This document shows, in pieces, positions 1-7,216 of a stretch of DNA of 64,000 nucleotides; the first letter of the stretch is position 1, and each line of letters begins with the position of its first letter. Below the pieces are notes generated by a model. The model saw only the letters and a program-made list of their open reading frames with translations. It made no database searches and had not been told where the DNA came from. A program made the translations under genes and the position numbers. Origin of the DNA: DASQFI01 sp035633215 (GTDB taxonomy: Bacteria > Acidobacteriota > Vicinamibacteria > Vicinamibacterales > SCN-69-37); assembly GCA_035633215.1 (NCBI GenBank), contig DASQFI010000032.1:62001-126000 (forward strand), read 5' to 3'.

Positions 1-441
1 GGCTTTTCGGTGACCGACTCCAACCTGGCATTCGCGCCGGCGTTTCCGGTCATCGTCGGCAATGCGCTCGAATGGCTGGCGCGTCCGACGTTCGAGGCGA
101 CGCAATCGGGTCCGCTGACGCTGCCGAACAGCGTGACGCGCGTCGTCGCGCAGGACGGCACCGTCGTCCCGCTCCTTCGCGCCGGCGATCAGCACGTCGT
201 GAGTCTGCACAAGCCCGGCCTGTACCGGGTGGAAGCCGGCGGCGCGCGGGGAGTTATCGCCGTAAACGTGGGCGATCCGGAAATCTCGAACCTGGGCCGG
301 ACGAGTCTCTCCGGAGGCGAGCAGGCTGTGAAGGCGCTGGGACTGGCGTCGGGCCGGCCGTGGTGGATGTACGGCGTCCTCGTGGCATTCGTGCTGATCG
401 CCGCGGAGTGGTGGACATGGCAGCGGCGGATCACGGTGTGA
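1..441 (+). CDS. C-terminal part of a BatA/VWA-type membrane protein (partial at window edge)
   Basis: The reading frame is open from the first base, so this is the 3' end of a longer gene; the GTG at 10 is only an internal codon. The visible part is a beta-rich extracytoplasmic segment followed by one transmembrane helix near the end (WWMYGVLVAFVLIAAEWW) and a short basic cytoplasmic tail. This tail type is typical of BatA/VWA membrane proteins of acidobacterial and related genomes. The stop is 1 nt before the ATG of another VWA protein, so the two are translationally linked and probably act in one membrane complex. The substrate is unknown. Confidence 0.7.
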   Translation, partial: GFSVTDSNLAFAPAFPVIVGNALEWLARPTFEATQSGPLTLPNSVTRVVAQDGTVVPLLRAGDQHVVSLHKPGLYRVEAGGARGVIAVNVGDPEISNLGRTSLSGGEQAVKALGLASGRPWWMYGVLVAFVLIAAEWWTWQRRITV

Positions 442-442
442 C

Positions 443-3028
443 ATGTCGCTGACCTGGACCGCGCCGTCGGCGTTGTGGCTGCTCCTCATCGTGCCGCTCA
501 TCTGGGTGGCCAGACGATGGGGCCGCACGAACTTCAACGTCCGACAGCAGTACCTGCAGGCGGGCGTTCGGTCAATCCTCCTCGCGGCGCTTGCGCTCGC
601 GCTCGCCCGCCCGGTCATCTCGACGGGATCGTCGCGGCTGTCGGTCGTGTACCTGGTGGACCTGTCGCACAGCATCTCGAGCCGTTCGATCGCCCAGGCC
701 GCCGATAAGATCGACGCGTTGAACGCCGGCGTGCGACCCGCGCACTCCAGGATCGTCGGGTTCGGCGCCGACGTCATCGCGGTCGACAGCACGGCCGCCC
801 TGCGTCAGTTCGCGCAGCCTGACGCCGCCGGCAATGAAGCCGCCGTGTCGGGCGGCGGCACCGACCTCGAGCGCGCGCTGGGAGAGGCGCGCGCGGCGCT
901 CGCGCCCGGCCACCTGCCCAAGATTGTGTTGTTCTCGGACGGGCACCAGACCAGCGGCGACGTGCGCCAGGCGATTACGCGCCTGGCCGCCCAGGGGGTG
1001 CCGGTCTCCGTCGAGCCGCTCGGCGTGCGTGATCTCGGCGACGCCTGGGTGGATGCCGTCGCGCTGCCGGACCGGCTCACCGCCGGCACGCAGGCGACGA
1101 TGGCGGTCGCCCTTGGCGCGCAGCGTGTCGCCGCGGGGCAGCTCGAAGTTCGCGAGGGCACGCGCGTCCTCGCCAGCCGGGCCATTTCACTCCCTCCGGG
1201 CGTGACGACCGTGCCGGTCGACCTCACGTTCGACGAGGCCGGCGCGCACGCGATCGAGGTGCGGTTCACGGTGCCCGCCGATCCGCTCGCCGTGAACAAC
1301 ACGCTCTCGCGCGAGGCGTATGTGCGCCCGCGCGCGCAGGTGCTCTATCTCGAAGGTGCGCCGTCGAGCTCGAAATACCTGCAGAGCGCGCTGGTGCAAT
1401 CCGGGTTCGACGTCACGGTCCGAGCGACGACGGCGGTGCCGACCAGTCAGGCGCAGCTCGACCCGTGGGACGTCGTGATCCTGAGCGACGTCGGGCGCGC
1501 GTCCATTCCCGACGCCGCCATGAACGCGCTGGCCGACTGGGTCGAGCACGACGGCGGCGGCGTGCTCATCGCGGGCGGCGAGTCCGTGTACGGCGAGGAC
1601 GCCACCGGCGCCGCCGGCGGCTATCGCCACACCGAGCTCGAACGGCTCATGCCGGTGACGTTCGAGCGCAAGGACGAGCCCGAAGTGGCGCTCATCATCG
1701 TCCTGGACAAGTCGTGGAGCATGGCCGGCCAGGTGATGGAGCTCTGCAAGGCCGCGGCCCAGGCCGCCATCGACGTCCTGGCCGACGAGCATTCGGTCGG
1801 CGTCGTCACGTTCAACGACGGGCTGAACTGGGACATCACGCTCCGGAACGTGGGCAAGAACCGGGAGGCGATCAAGAAGGCGGTCGCGGCGATCGAACCC
1901 AGCGGCCACACGCTGATTTATCCCGCGGTCGAGCAGGCGTTCATCGCGCTGAAGGACGCGCGGGCGCGGGCGAAGCATGTGGTCCTGCTGTCCGACGGCC
2001 GCTCGTATCCCGACGACTACGAGGGCCTGGTCACGAAGATGGTCGAGGCCAAGATGACCGTCTCGGCGATCGCCGTCGGTCCGGCCGCCGACACCGAGCT
2101 GCTCTCGAATATTGCGAAGTGGGGCAAGGGCCGAAGCTACACGGTCGAGGACGCGAAGGAAGTGCCGCAGATCTTCGTCAAAGAAGCGAAAAGCGCGACG
2201 GCGCCGGGCTTCGACGAGAAGGCGCTGAAGCCCGTGCTGAAGTCGCGTGCGTTCCTCGAAGGCGTCGACTTCACGCAAGCCCCCCGGCTCCGCGGCCGCA
2301 CCGCGACGGTGCTCAAGGACACGGCGCTCGAGCTGCTCGCCACCGAAGACGGCGATCCGCTGCTGGCGTTCTGGCCCATCGGTCTCGGGCGCACGGCCGT
2401 GTTTGCGTCCGACGTCAAGGATCGCTGGGCGAGCGACTGGGTCCGCTGGCGCGGCTACGGGCCGTTCTTCAGCGCGATCGTCCACGCGCTCGAGCGGCAG
2501 CGGCCGCCCGCGCTCGAGATCACCCTTGTCGAGGACGCCGTGCGCGGCACGGCCCGGCCGCTCACGGTCACCGTCGAGGCACGCGACCCGAAGGGCAGAT
2601 TCCGCGACCTGCTGACGCTGCCGGTCGAAGTGCGATCCGCCGACGGCGCGACCGCCCAGCTCGTGGCGCGGCAGGTCGGCCCCGGCAAATATGAAGCGCG
2701 CGTCACGGCCGACGCGCGTCAGCGACTGACGGTCGCCGTGTCGGACGCGGGCGTCGCGGCGCCCTCACGGTTCGTGTTGCCGGATCCGAACGCCGAGTAC
2801 CGATTCCATCCGACGAACGTGCCGTTGCTGCAATCGGTCGCGAAGGCCACGGGCGGTGTCTGGCAGCCGACGCCGGAGACGCTGCGAACGTCCACCGGCG
2901 CGCGGCAGACCGCGCGACGCGCGCTCTGGCCGGCGCTCGTCGTGCTCGGCCTGGTCATGTGGCTGGTCGACGTGCTGCTGCGACGCGTGCGGCTCTTCGA
3001 ACGCGGAGATCTGCCGGCCCGTACGTAG
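443..3028 (+). CDS. Membrane-anchored protein with two VWA domains and a glutamine-amidotransferase-like domain
   Basis: 861 residues. Two N-terminal membrane helices (about 10-24 and 44-60) are followed by a VWA domain with the metal-site motif DLSHS at 73-77, a class I glutamine-amidotransferase-like segment around 300-400 (LYLEGAPSSSKYLQSAL, GGGVLIAGGES), a second VWA domain with DKSWS from about 422, and a C-terminal helix near 829-848. Both VWA domains keep the DxSxS metal-ion-dependent adhesion signature, so both may bind ligand through a divalent cation. Proteins of this make-up are common next to MoxR ATPases and BatA proteins; no MoxR gene is visible here, but the upstream gene is cut by the window edge. 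The function is probably chaperone-like or envelope-related, which is inference. Confidence 0.8.
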   Translation: MSLTWTAPSALWLLLIVPLIWVARRWGRTNFNVRQQYLQAGVRSILLAALALALARPVISTGSSRLSVVYLVDLSHSISSRSIAQAADKIDALNAGVRPAHSRIVGFGADVIAVDSTAALRQFAQPDAAGNEAAVSGGGTDLERALGEARAALAPGHLPKIVLFSDGHQTSGDVRQAITRLAAQGVPVSVEPLGVRDLGDAWVDAVALPDRLTAGTQATMAVALGAQRVAAGQLEVREGTRVLASRAISLPPGVTTVPVDLTFDEAGAHAIEVRFTVPADPLAVNNTLSREAYVRPRAQVLYLEGAPSSSKYLQSALVQSGFDVTVRATTAVPTSQAQLDPWDVVILSDVGRASIPDAAMNALADWVEHDGGGVLIAGGESVYGEDATGAAGGYRHTELERLMPVTFERKDEPEVALIIVLDKSWSMAGQVMELCKAAAQAAIDVLADEHSVGVVTFNDGLNWDITLRNVGKNREAIKKAVAAIEPSGHTLIYPAVEQAFIALKDARARAKHVVLLSDGRSYPDDYEGLVTKMVEAKMTVSAIAVGPAADTELLSNIAKWGKGRSYTVEDAKEVPQIFVKEAKSATAPGFDEKALKPVLKSRAFLEGVDFTQAPRLRGRTATVLKDTALELLATEDGDPLLAFWPIGLGRTAVFASDVKDRWASDWVRWRGYGPFFSAIVHALERQRPPALEITLVEDAVRGTARPLTVTVEARDPKGRFRDLLTLPVEVRSADGATAQLVARQVGPGKYEARVTADARQRLTVAVSDAGVAAPSRFVLPDPNAEYRFHPTNVPLLQSVAKATGGVWQPTPETLRTSTGARQTARRALWPALVVLGLVMWLVDVLLRRVRLFERGDLPART

Positions 3029-3057
3029 CGCGGATGGGGTTCAAAATCCGCGACCCT

Positions 3058-3161
3058 CGAGCCGTTCTCACGTCCACATCGTACAAGACCGGCGAGGATC
3101 GCGAGACATTCGGCCGAATTCCAGCCAGTTGCCCGCCAGAGGAACGTGAGAACGGCTCTCG
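3058..3161. repeat. REP-like hairpin element, family A (copy 1)
   Basis: Terminal inverted repeats of 15 bp (GAGCCGTTCTCACGT against ACGTGAGAACGGCTC) enclose about 75 bp. The interior carries TCGCGAGACATTCGGCC, shared with the copy at 43090-43189. A third copy lies at 17386-17480. Such 100-bp palindromic elements are typical of non-autonomous repeats moved by REP-associated tyrosine transposases; no transposase gene is in the window. Confidence 0.85.
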
Positions 3162-3198
3162 TCTTCAGTTCTCAGTTCGAAGTTCTACGTTCGAGGTC

Positions 3199-4343
3199 TC
3201 AGAATCCCCCCATCCGAATGTCCTGACCCTTTTTCTCCCCTTCGGCCAGCGTGATCTTGAACGCGCCCGCCGCGAGCTGTTCGAGGAAGGACGCGTCGTA
3301 CAGATCGGCGAACTCGAAGTCGGTCACCGCTGCCATGTAGTACTCGCCTGGCGGCAGACCGGGCAGCTTGAACTTCCCGTCGCTCGCCGCCGTTGCCGGC
3401 CGGACTCTGCGCGAGTTCTGGGTCCAGAGGTCGTCGGGTACGCGAGCATTTTTTCGTTGTCGGTGGGCGCCGGCGCGGTCGCCGCGCGGAACACAGATTG
3501 TTGGAGGATCTGATCGCCGACACGAATCCCGGACATGGAAGGAAACGGCGCGCCGGACGCCGAGAGATCGCGCGTGAGGTTCGTCGTGACCCCAGGGCCA
3601 GCCATCACGGCGTCCCGGTAGGCCTCGACGGTGGCGACCGGCATCGTGGCCGTCGAGGACACGAGCGCGACCGAGTAATCGCCCGGAGTGAGGTTGGCGA
3701 TTCGATAGATGCCCCGATCGTCCGTTGTTGCCATGACTCCCGCGGCCCAGCGTGTCCGGCCACCAGTGATCGCACGGCGCCGTGTTCTCACACTGACGCC
3801 CACCACGGGTTCGCCTGCCTCGTCGAGGAAGGTGCCGCTGATCGTGGCCGTTTTCCATAGCCGGAACACGGCGTCGAGCGGCTTCTCGCCGTCCTCGAGC
3901 TCGAACGTCACGCCTGGGCCGCCGGCCCGACGCTGGCCGTAGCTGCCGCTGAGAAATCCAACCGCCGTGGCGGAAAACGCATACCGTCCCTTTGGGAGAT
4001 TCCGGTAGACGAACCGGCCTTCGGCATTCGTGATGACCCGCGTCGGGACGCTCGGTCCGGCGGGCACCATCTCGAGAACATCGGCGGGATTGGTCAGTCC
4101 GGTCGCGGCGAGTGACAATGCACTGCTAGTTAGCGAGACGATCGCGCCGGCGATCGGCCGTCCGGTCCCGGCATCAACGACCTGTCCGACGATGAGTCCG
4201 GTGGCGGGAGGCGCGTCAGGCAGTTGCCGATCTTGCGTGGGGCGAGCGGGCGTTTGGCGGCTCTGCAGGGTCTGACCGACGAACAGCGCCACGACCGCGA
4301 CCAGCACCGACCAACGCACGTAGTGTCGCGTAGGTGCTGACAT
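3199..4343 (-). pseudogene. Secreted carboxypeptidase-regulatory-like domain protein, frameshifted
   Basis: The start at 4343 has a strong ribosome site (GGAGGTGACTATG). The product begins with a signal-anchor (VLVAVVALFVGQTL) and carries repeated carboxypeptidase-regulatory-like beta-sandwiches (GLIVGQVVDAGTGRPIAGA; GTFLDEAGEPVVGVSV). The frame is broken near 3436: before it the protein reads NEKMLAYP and afterwards the sensible continuation (DDLWTQNSRRV to the terminal GQDIRMGGF at 3199) is in another frame. One missing base in the C/G run at 3435-3438 explains it, since P-D-D-L-W would need one more G or C. It may be a genuine mutation or an assembly error. The family is an outer-surface or outer-membrane-associated protein whose role is unknown. 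Confidence 0.75.
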
Positions 4344-4394
4344 AGTCACCTCCGGGTGCCCTTGAGACGCCTCAGTTGACGAGTTAGTCGTCGG

Positions 4395-4400
4395 ATTATA
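4395..4400 (-). promoter_or_regulatory. Perfect TATAAT -10 box for the gene starting at 4343
   Basis: On the minus strand the hexamer TATAAT stands about 50 bases upstream of the start codon at 4343, giving a leader of roughly 45 nt that carries the GGAGGTG ribosome site. No good -35 hexamer is visible 16-18 bp upstream, so the promoter assignment rests on the -10 box alone. Confidence 0.45.
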
Positions 4401-4431
4401 CGCCTTGGGTGTGACACTAGATTGCTTCGTT

Positions 4432-4460
4432 TTGACGAAACATGTTTGCGTCGGTAGAGT
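4432..4460 (+). promoter_or_regulatory. Promoter and probable MarR operator upstream of the MarR-type gene
   Basis: TTGACG (4432-4437) and TAGAGT (4455-4460) are separated by 17 bp. The spacer contains the perfect palindrome AAACATGTTT (4438-4447), flanked by GACG on the left and, after one G, CGTC on the right, so the dyad extends over GACG-AAACATGTTT-G-CGTC. A dyad lodged between -35 and -10 is where MarR proteins usually repress their own genes. Autoregulation by the product of 4521-4976 is inferred. Confidence 0.5.
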
Positions 4461-4465
4461 GCGAA

Positions 4466-4518
4466 GACCTCGGGGGTCGCTTCGCGGAAGAGCGCAGCAG
4501 GAAACGACCCCCGAGGTC
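4466..4518. repeat. Hairpin element, family B (copy 1), covering the ribosome site of the MarR gene
   Basis: The 18-nt arm GACCTCGGGGGTCGCTTC (4466-4483) pairs with GAAACGACCCCCGAGGTC (4501-4518) around a 17-nt loop. The right arm ends 2 nt before the ATG at 4521 and contains the only ribosome-site-like sequence (GAGGT), so folding of the mRNA would hide it. A closely similar hairpin closes the gene at 4955-5008. Confidence 0.8.
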
Positions 4519-4520
4519 AT

Positions 4521-4976
4521 ATGACCCTCGACGAGGCCATCGAACGTGTTCAATTCTGCTATCCGCAGGTCTACTACGCCTGCCACACGCGGCACCAGCA
4601 CGGACGGACGCGCGACGGCCGGTTGTCTCCGCGGGACTCGCAGTTGCTGGTGCATCTGGACCGCCGCCGGCCGCTCGCCGTCACCCGGCTCGCGTATCAC
4701 ATGGGACTGGCCGCATCCACGGTGTCGGAGGCGATTTCCAGGCTCGAGCGATTCGGGTACGTCACCAAGGCTGCCGTCTCTGGCGGCGATCGGCGTCTTG
4801 TCGGCATCCTGCTGACGAAGAAGGGTGTGGATGCCGAACGGTCCACATCGGTTCTGGAAACAGGTAGGCTTCGGACGGTGGTCCGGCGGCTGTCGCGACG
4901 GAATCTTGCCGAAGTGATTGGCGGGCTCACGCATCTCGCTGATGCGTGCAAGAAGACCTCGGGAGTCATTTCCTGA
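4521..4976 (+). CDS. MarR-family winged-helix transcriptional regulator
   Basis: 151 residues, a normal MarR length. The central part reads as a winged helix: a helix-turn-helix near 50-85 (PLAVTRLAYHMGLAASTVSE, then AISRLERFGYVTKAA) followed by a wing (SGGDRRLVGILLTKKG). Such proteins are dimeric repressors released by small phenolic or other ligands. The C-terminal residues (KKTSGVIS) are encoded by the left arm of hairpin 4955-5008, so the repeat has become part of the gene. The next gene on the same strand is an SRPBCC protein 49 bp on, likely co-transcribed. The ligand is not predictable. Confidence 0.75.
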   Translation: MTLDEAIERVQFCYPQVYYACHTRHQHGRTRDGRLSPRDSQLLVHLDRRRPLAVTRLAYHMGLAASTVSEAISRLERFGYVTKAAVSGGDRRLVGILLTKKGVDAERSTSVLETGRLRTVVRRLSRRNLAEVIGGLTHLADACKKTSGVIS

Positions 4977-5008
4977 TGCGATCCTCAGCGGAAGTGACTC
5001 CCGAGGTC
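4955..5008. repeat. Hairpin element, family B (copy 2), overlapping the 3' end of the MarR gene
   Basis: GACCTCGGGAGTCATTTCC (4955-4973) pairs with GGAAGTGACTCCCGAGGTC (4990-5008), loop about 16 nt. It shares the GACCTCGGGxGTC arm with the copy at 4466-4518, so the regulator gene is framed by two related hairpins about 490 bp apart. Confidence 0.8.
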
Positions 5009-5025
5009 CTGACGAGGTTACTCAT

Positions 5026-5535
5026 ATGAAATGGCTCCTCTACATCCTGGCAGGCCTGGTCGGACTCGTCGCGCTGGTCGCGGCCATCGGCGCGATGCTT
5101 CCGAAAGAGCACACGGCGTCGCGGGCGATGCGATTCCGACCGCAGCCGGCCGTGCTCTTCGCCACCGTCAGCGATTTCGCGAAGTATCCCGAATGGCGGA
5201 GCGACGTGAGCCGCGTCGAGGTCGAAGGCGCGGTCGGCCCGGGCGCGCTCATTCGCGAACATGGCGCCAACGGCACGATCCCCTATCGCATCGAGATCTT
5301 CGAGCCCCCGTCGAAGATCGTCATGCGGATCGCCGACTCGTCGCTCGCGTTCGGGGGCACGTGGACGTTCGAGGTCTTCCAGAACGACTCAGGCTCCGAG
5401 CTGGTCCTGACCGAAAACGGCGAGGTCTACAATCCGATCTTCCGATTCATCTCGAAGTTTTTCTTCTCTCAAACCGCGACCATCGACAAGTACATGGAGG
5501 ATTTGAAGAAAAGGCTCGGCGAGGGACCGCAATGA
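5026..5535 (+). CDS. SRPBCC-fold (START/Bet v1-like) membrane-anchored protein
   Basis: 169 residues. The start at 5026 is preceded by GAGG at a spacing of about 9. One N-terminal helix (LLYILAGLVGLVALVAAIGA) is followed by a polyketide-cyclase/SRPBCC domain: FATVSDFAKYPEWRSDVSRV, GGTWTFEVFQ and a C-terminal long helix. The fold forms a hydrophobic cavity that binds lipids or other apolar ligands. It lies downstream of the MarR gene, a common pairing of regulator and small-ligand-binding protein. No catalytic residues are identifiable. Confidence 0.75.
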   Translation: MKWLLYILAGLVGLVALVAAIGAMLPKEHTASRAMRFRPQPAVLFATVSDFAKYPEWRSDVSRVEVEGAVGPGALIREHGANGTIPYRIEIFEPPSKIVMRIADSSLAFGGTWTFEVFQNDSGSELVLTENGEVYNPIFRFISKFFFSQTATIDKYMEDLKKRLGEGPQ

Positions 5536-5545
5536 CCATCTGAAA

Positions 5546-5696
5546 CCTGCCATCTGGGAATCTGGAATCTGGAATCGCTCCCGATTACCGGATTCGCAGA
5601 TCCAAGATAGATTCCAGATTGCCGGATAGATTCGAGATTCCCAGATTCCAGATTACGGATGAAGATTCCAGATTCCCAGATTGCAGATCTCAGATG
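5546..5696. repeat. Word-repeat palindrome (GATTCCAGATT type), locus 1
   Basis: The gap between two convergent genes is filled by near-repeats of one short word. The left part reads GGAATCTGGAATCTGGAATC and the right part reads its complement many times (AGATTCCAGATTGC). The result is a long imperfect hairpin of AT-richer DNA. The same word recurs at 13030-13284, 26020-26145 and 42252-42312. Confidence 0.75.
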
Positions 5697-5719
5697 ACCA
5701 TCGCGCGCGGTGTCCGACC

Positions 5720-7216
5720 CTAGTACTTGGGCAGACTTGGATCGATCCGATCAATCCACGCCAGGATCCCGCCCTTGAGGTTGCGCGCGCGAAGGATGCC
5801 GTTCTCGCGGAGCAGCCTGACGGCCTTCGCCGATCGCACGCCGGACTTGCAGTGCACGACGATCTCGGGGGCGCCAGCGCCCTGCGGCAGCTCAGCGAGC
5901 CGTGTCGGCAGCTCGCCGAGCGGGATCAGCGTCGATCCCGGGATGCGGCAGATTTCGAACTCGCGCGGCTCGCGGACATCGAGCACCCAGACCGCGTCGC
6001 GCCGATCGAGATGCGACTTCAGTTCCTCGACCGTCGTTTCCTGCTCGGCCGGTAAGGCAGCGGGATCAGATGCCTGGGATGTCGGCGTGATGCCGCAGAA
6101 CTGCTCGTAGTCGATGAGCGTGCGGACGGTGGGCGCGTCGCCGCACACCGGGCACGCGGGATCGCGTCGCAGCGTCAGCGTGCGGAAGGTCATGCGAAGC
6201 GCGTCGAAGAGCAGCAGCCGGCCGATGAGCGGCTCGCCGGCGCGCACGATGAGCTTGATCGCCTCGGTCGCCTGGATGGTGCCGACGACCCCGGGAAGGA
6301 CGCCGAGCACGCCGCCTTCCGCGCAGCTCGGCACGAGGCCGGGTGGCGGCGGTTCGGGATAGAGGCAGCGATAGCAGGGCCCGCCTTTGACCGCGAACAC
6401 CGACGCCTGCCCGTCGAACCGGAAGATGCTCCCGTACGCGTTCGGCTTGCCGAGCAATACGCACGCGTCGTTCACGAGATATCGCGTCGGAAAGTTGTCG
6501 GCGCCGTCGACGATGACGTCGTACTGGCCAAGAATGTCGAGCGCGTTGGACGACTTCAGCGCGGTCTCGTGGGTGACGACGTTGACCTCGGGATTGAGAC
6601 CCGAGAGCCGCGCCTTGGCCGCGGCCAGTTTGGGGCGCCCGACATCGGCCGTGTCGTACAGCACCTGCCGCTGCAGGTTGCTGAAATCGACGGTGTCGAA
6701 ATCGACAAGCCCGAGCGTGCCGACGCCGGCGGCCGCCAGATACAGCGACGCCGGGGATCCAAGGCCGCCCGCGCCGACGCACAGCACGCGCGCGGCCTTC
6801 AACCGGCGCTGTCCCTCGACGCCGACCTCCGGCATGATCAGGTGCCGGCTGTACCGGCGCACTTCGTCGTTCGTGAGCGTCGGCAGCGAGTCCTCCCGCG
6901 TCGCGTCCGTGGCCTGTTCCGGGACCGCGGTGGGGCCGGGCGATCCGCCGGCGACCGACGGAATGATGCTCAACGTGTCGGTCTCGGCGATCGGCGTCCG
7001 CTCCCTGTCCAGGTAGCGAATGTCGTTGTCGTTCACGTACACGTTGACGAAGCTGCGCAGCTTGCCGTCGGGCGTGAAGAGATGGTGGCGGAGCTCGCCG
7101 TGCCGGGCGACGAGATTCTCGAGCAGCTCGCCGACGTTGCTCCCGTCGAGCCGCAGCTCGGCCTGCTGTCCGGTGAAGGCACGCAACGGCGTCGGAATCA
7201 GAATTCTCACTGACAT
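5720..7216 (-). CDS. moeZ: Fusion of CysO/MoaD-like sulfur carrier, MoeZ/ThiF-type activating enzyme and rhodanese
   Basis: 498 residues with three modules. Residues 1-91 form a ubiquitin-like sulfur carrier ending in Gly90-Gly91 (TLSIIPSVAGG); its FVNVYVNDNDIRYLD stretch closely resembles mycobacterial CysO. About 115-400 is an E1-like adenylyltransferase (VGAGGLGSPASLYLAAAGVG; NFPTRYLVNDACV) with paired zinc cysteines CYRC and CPVC. About 400-498 is a rhodanese with active-site Cys456 (VVHCKSGVRS). In Mycobacterium, CysO is a separate 93-residue protein whose free C-terminal Gly is adenylated and thiocarboxylated by MoeZ; here the Gly-Gly is internal, so a cut after Gly91 seems necessary. 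The gene overlaps the CysM-JAMM gene by 10 nt, with GAGG before ATG 7216. Confidence 0.85.
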   Translation of the reverse strand: MSVRILIPTPLRAFTGQQAELRLDGSNVGELLENLVARHGELRHHLFTPDGKLRSFVNVYVNDNDIRYLDRERTPIAETDTLSIIPSVAGGSPGPTAVPEQATDATREDSLPTLTNDEVRRYSRHLIMPEVGVEGQRRLKAARVLCVGAGGLGSPASLYLAAAGVGTLGLVDFDTVDFSNLQRQVLYDTADVGRPKLAAAKARLSGLNPEVNVVTHETALKSSNALDILGQYDVIVDGADNFPTRYLVNDACVLLGKPNAYGSIFRFDGQASVFAVKGGPCYRCLYPEPPPPGLVPSCAEGGVLGVLPGVVGTIQATEAIKLIVRAGEPLIGRLLLFDALRMTFRTLTLRRDPACPVCGDAPTVRTLIDYEQFCGITPTSQASDPAALPAEQETTVEELKSHLDRRDAVWVLDVREPREFEICRIPGSTLIPLGELPTRLAELPQGAGAPEIVVHCKSGVRSAKAVRLLRENGILRARNLKGGILAWIDRIDPSLPKY

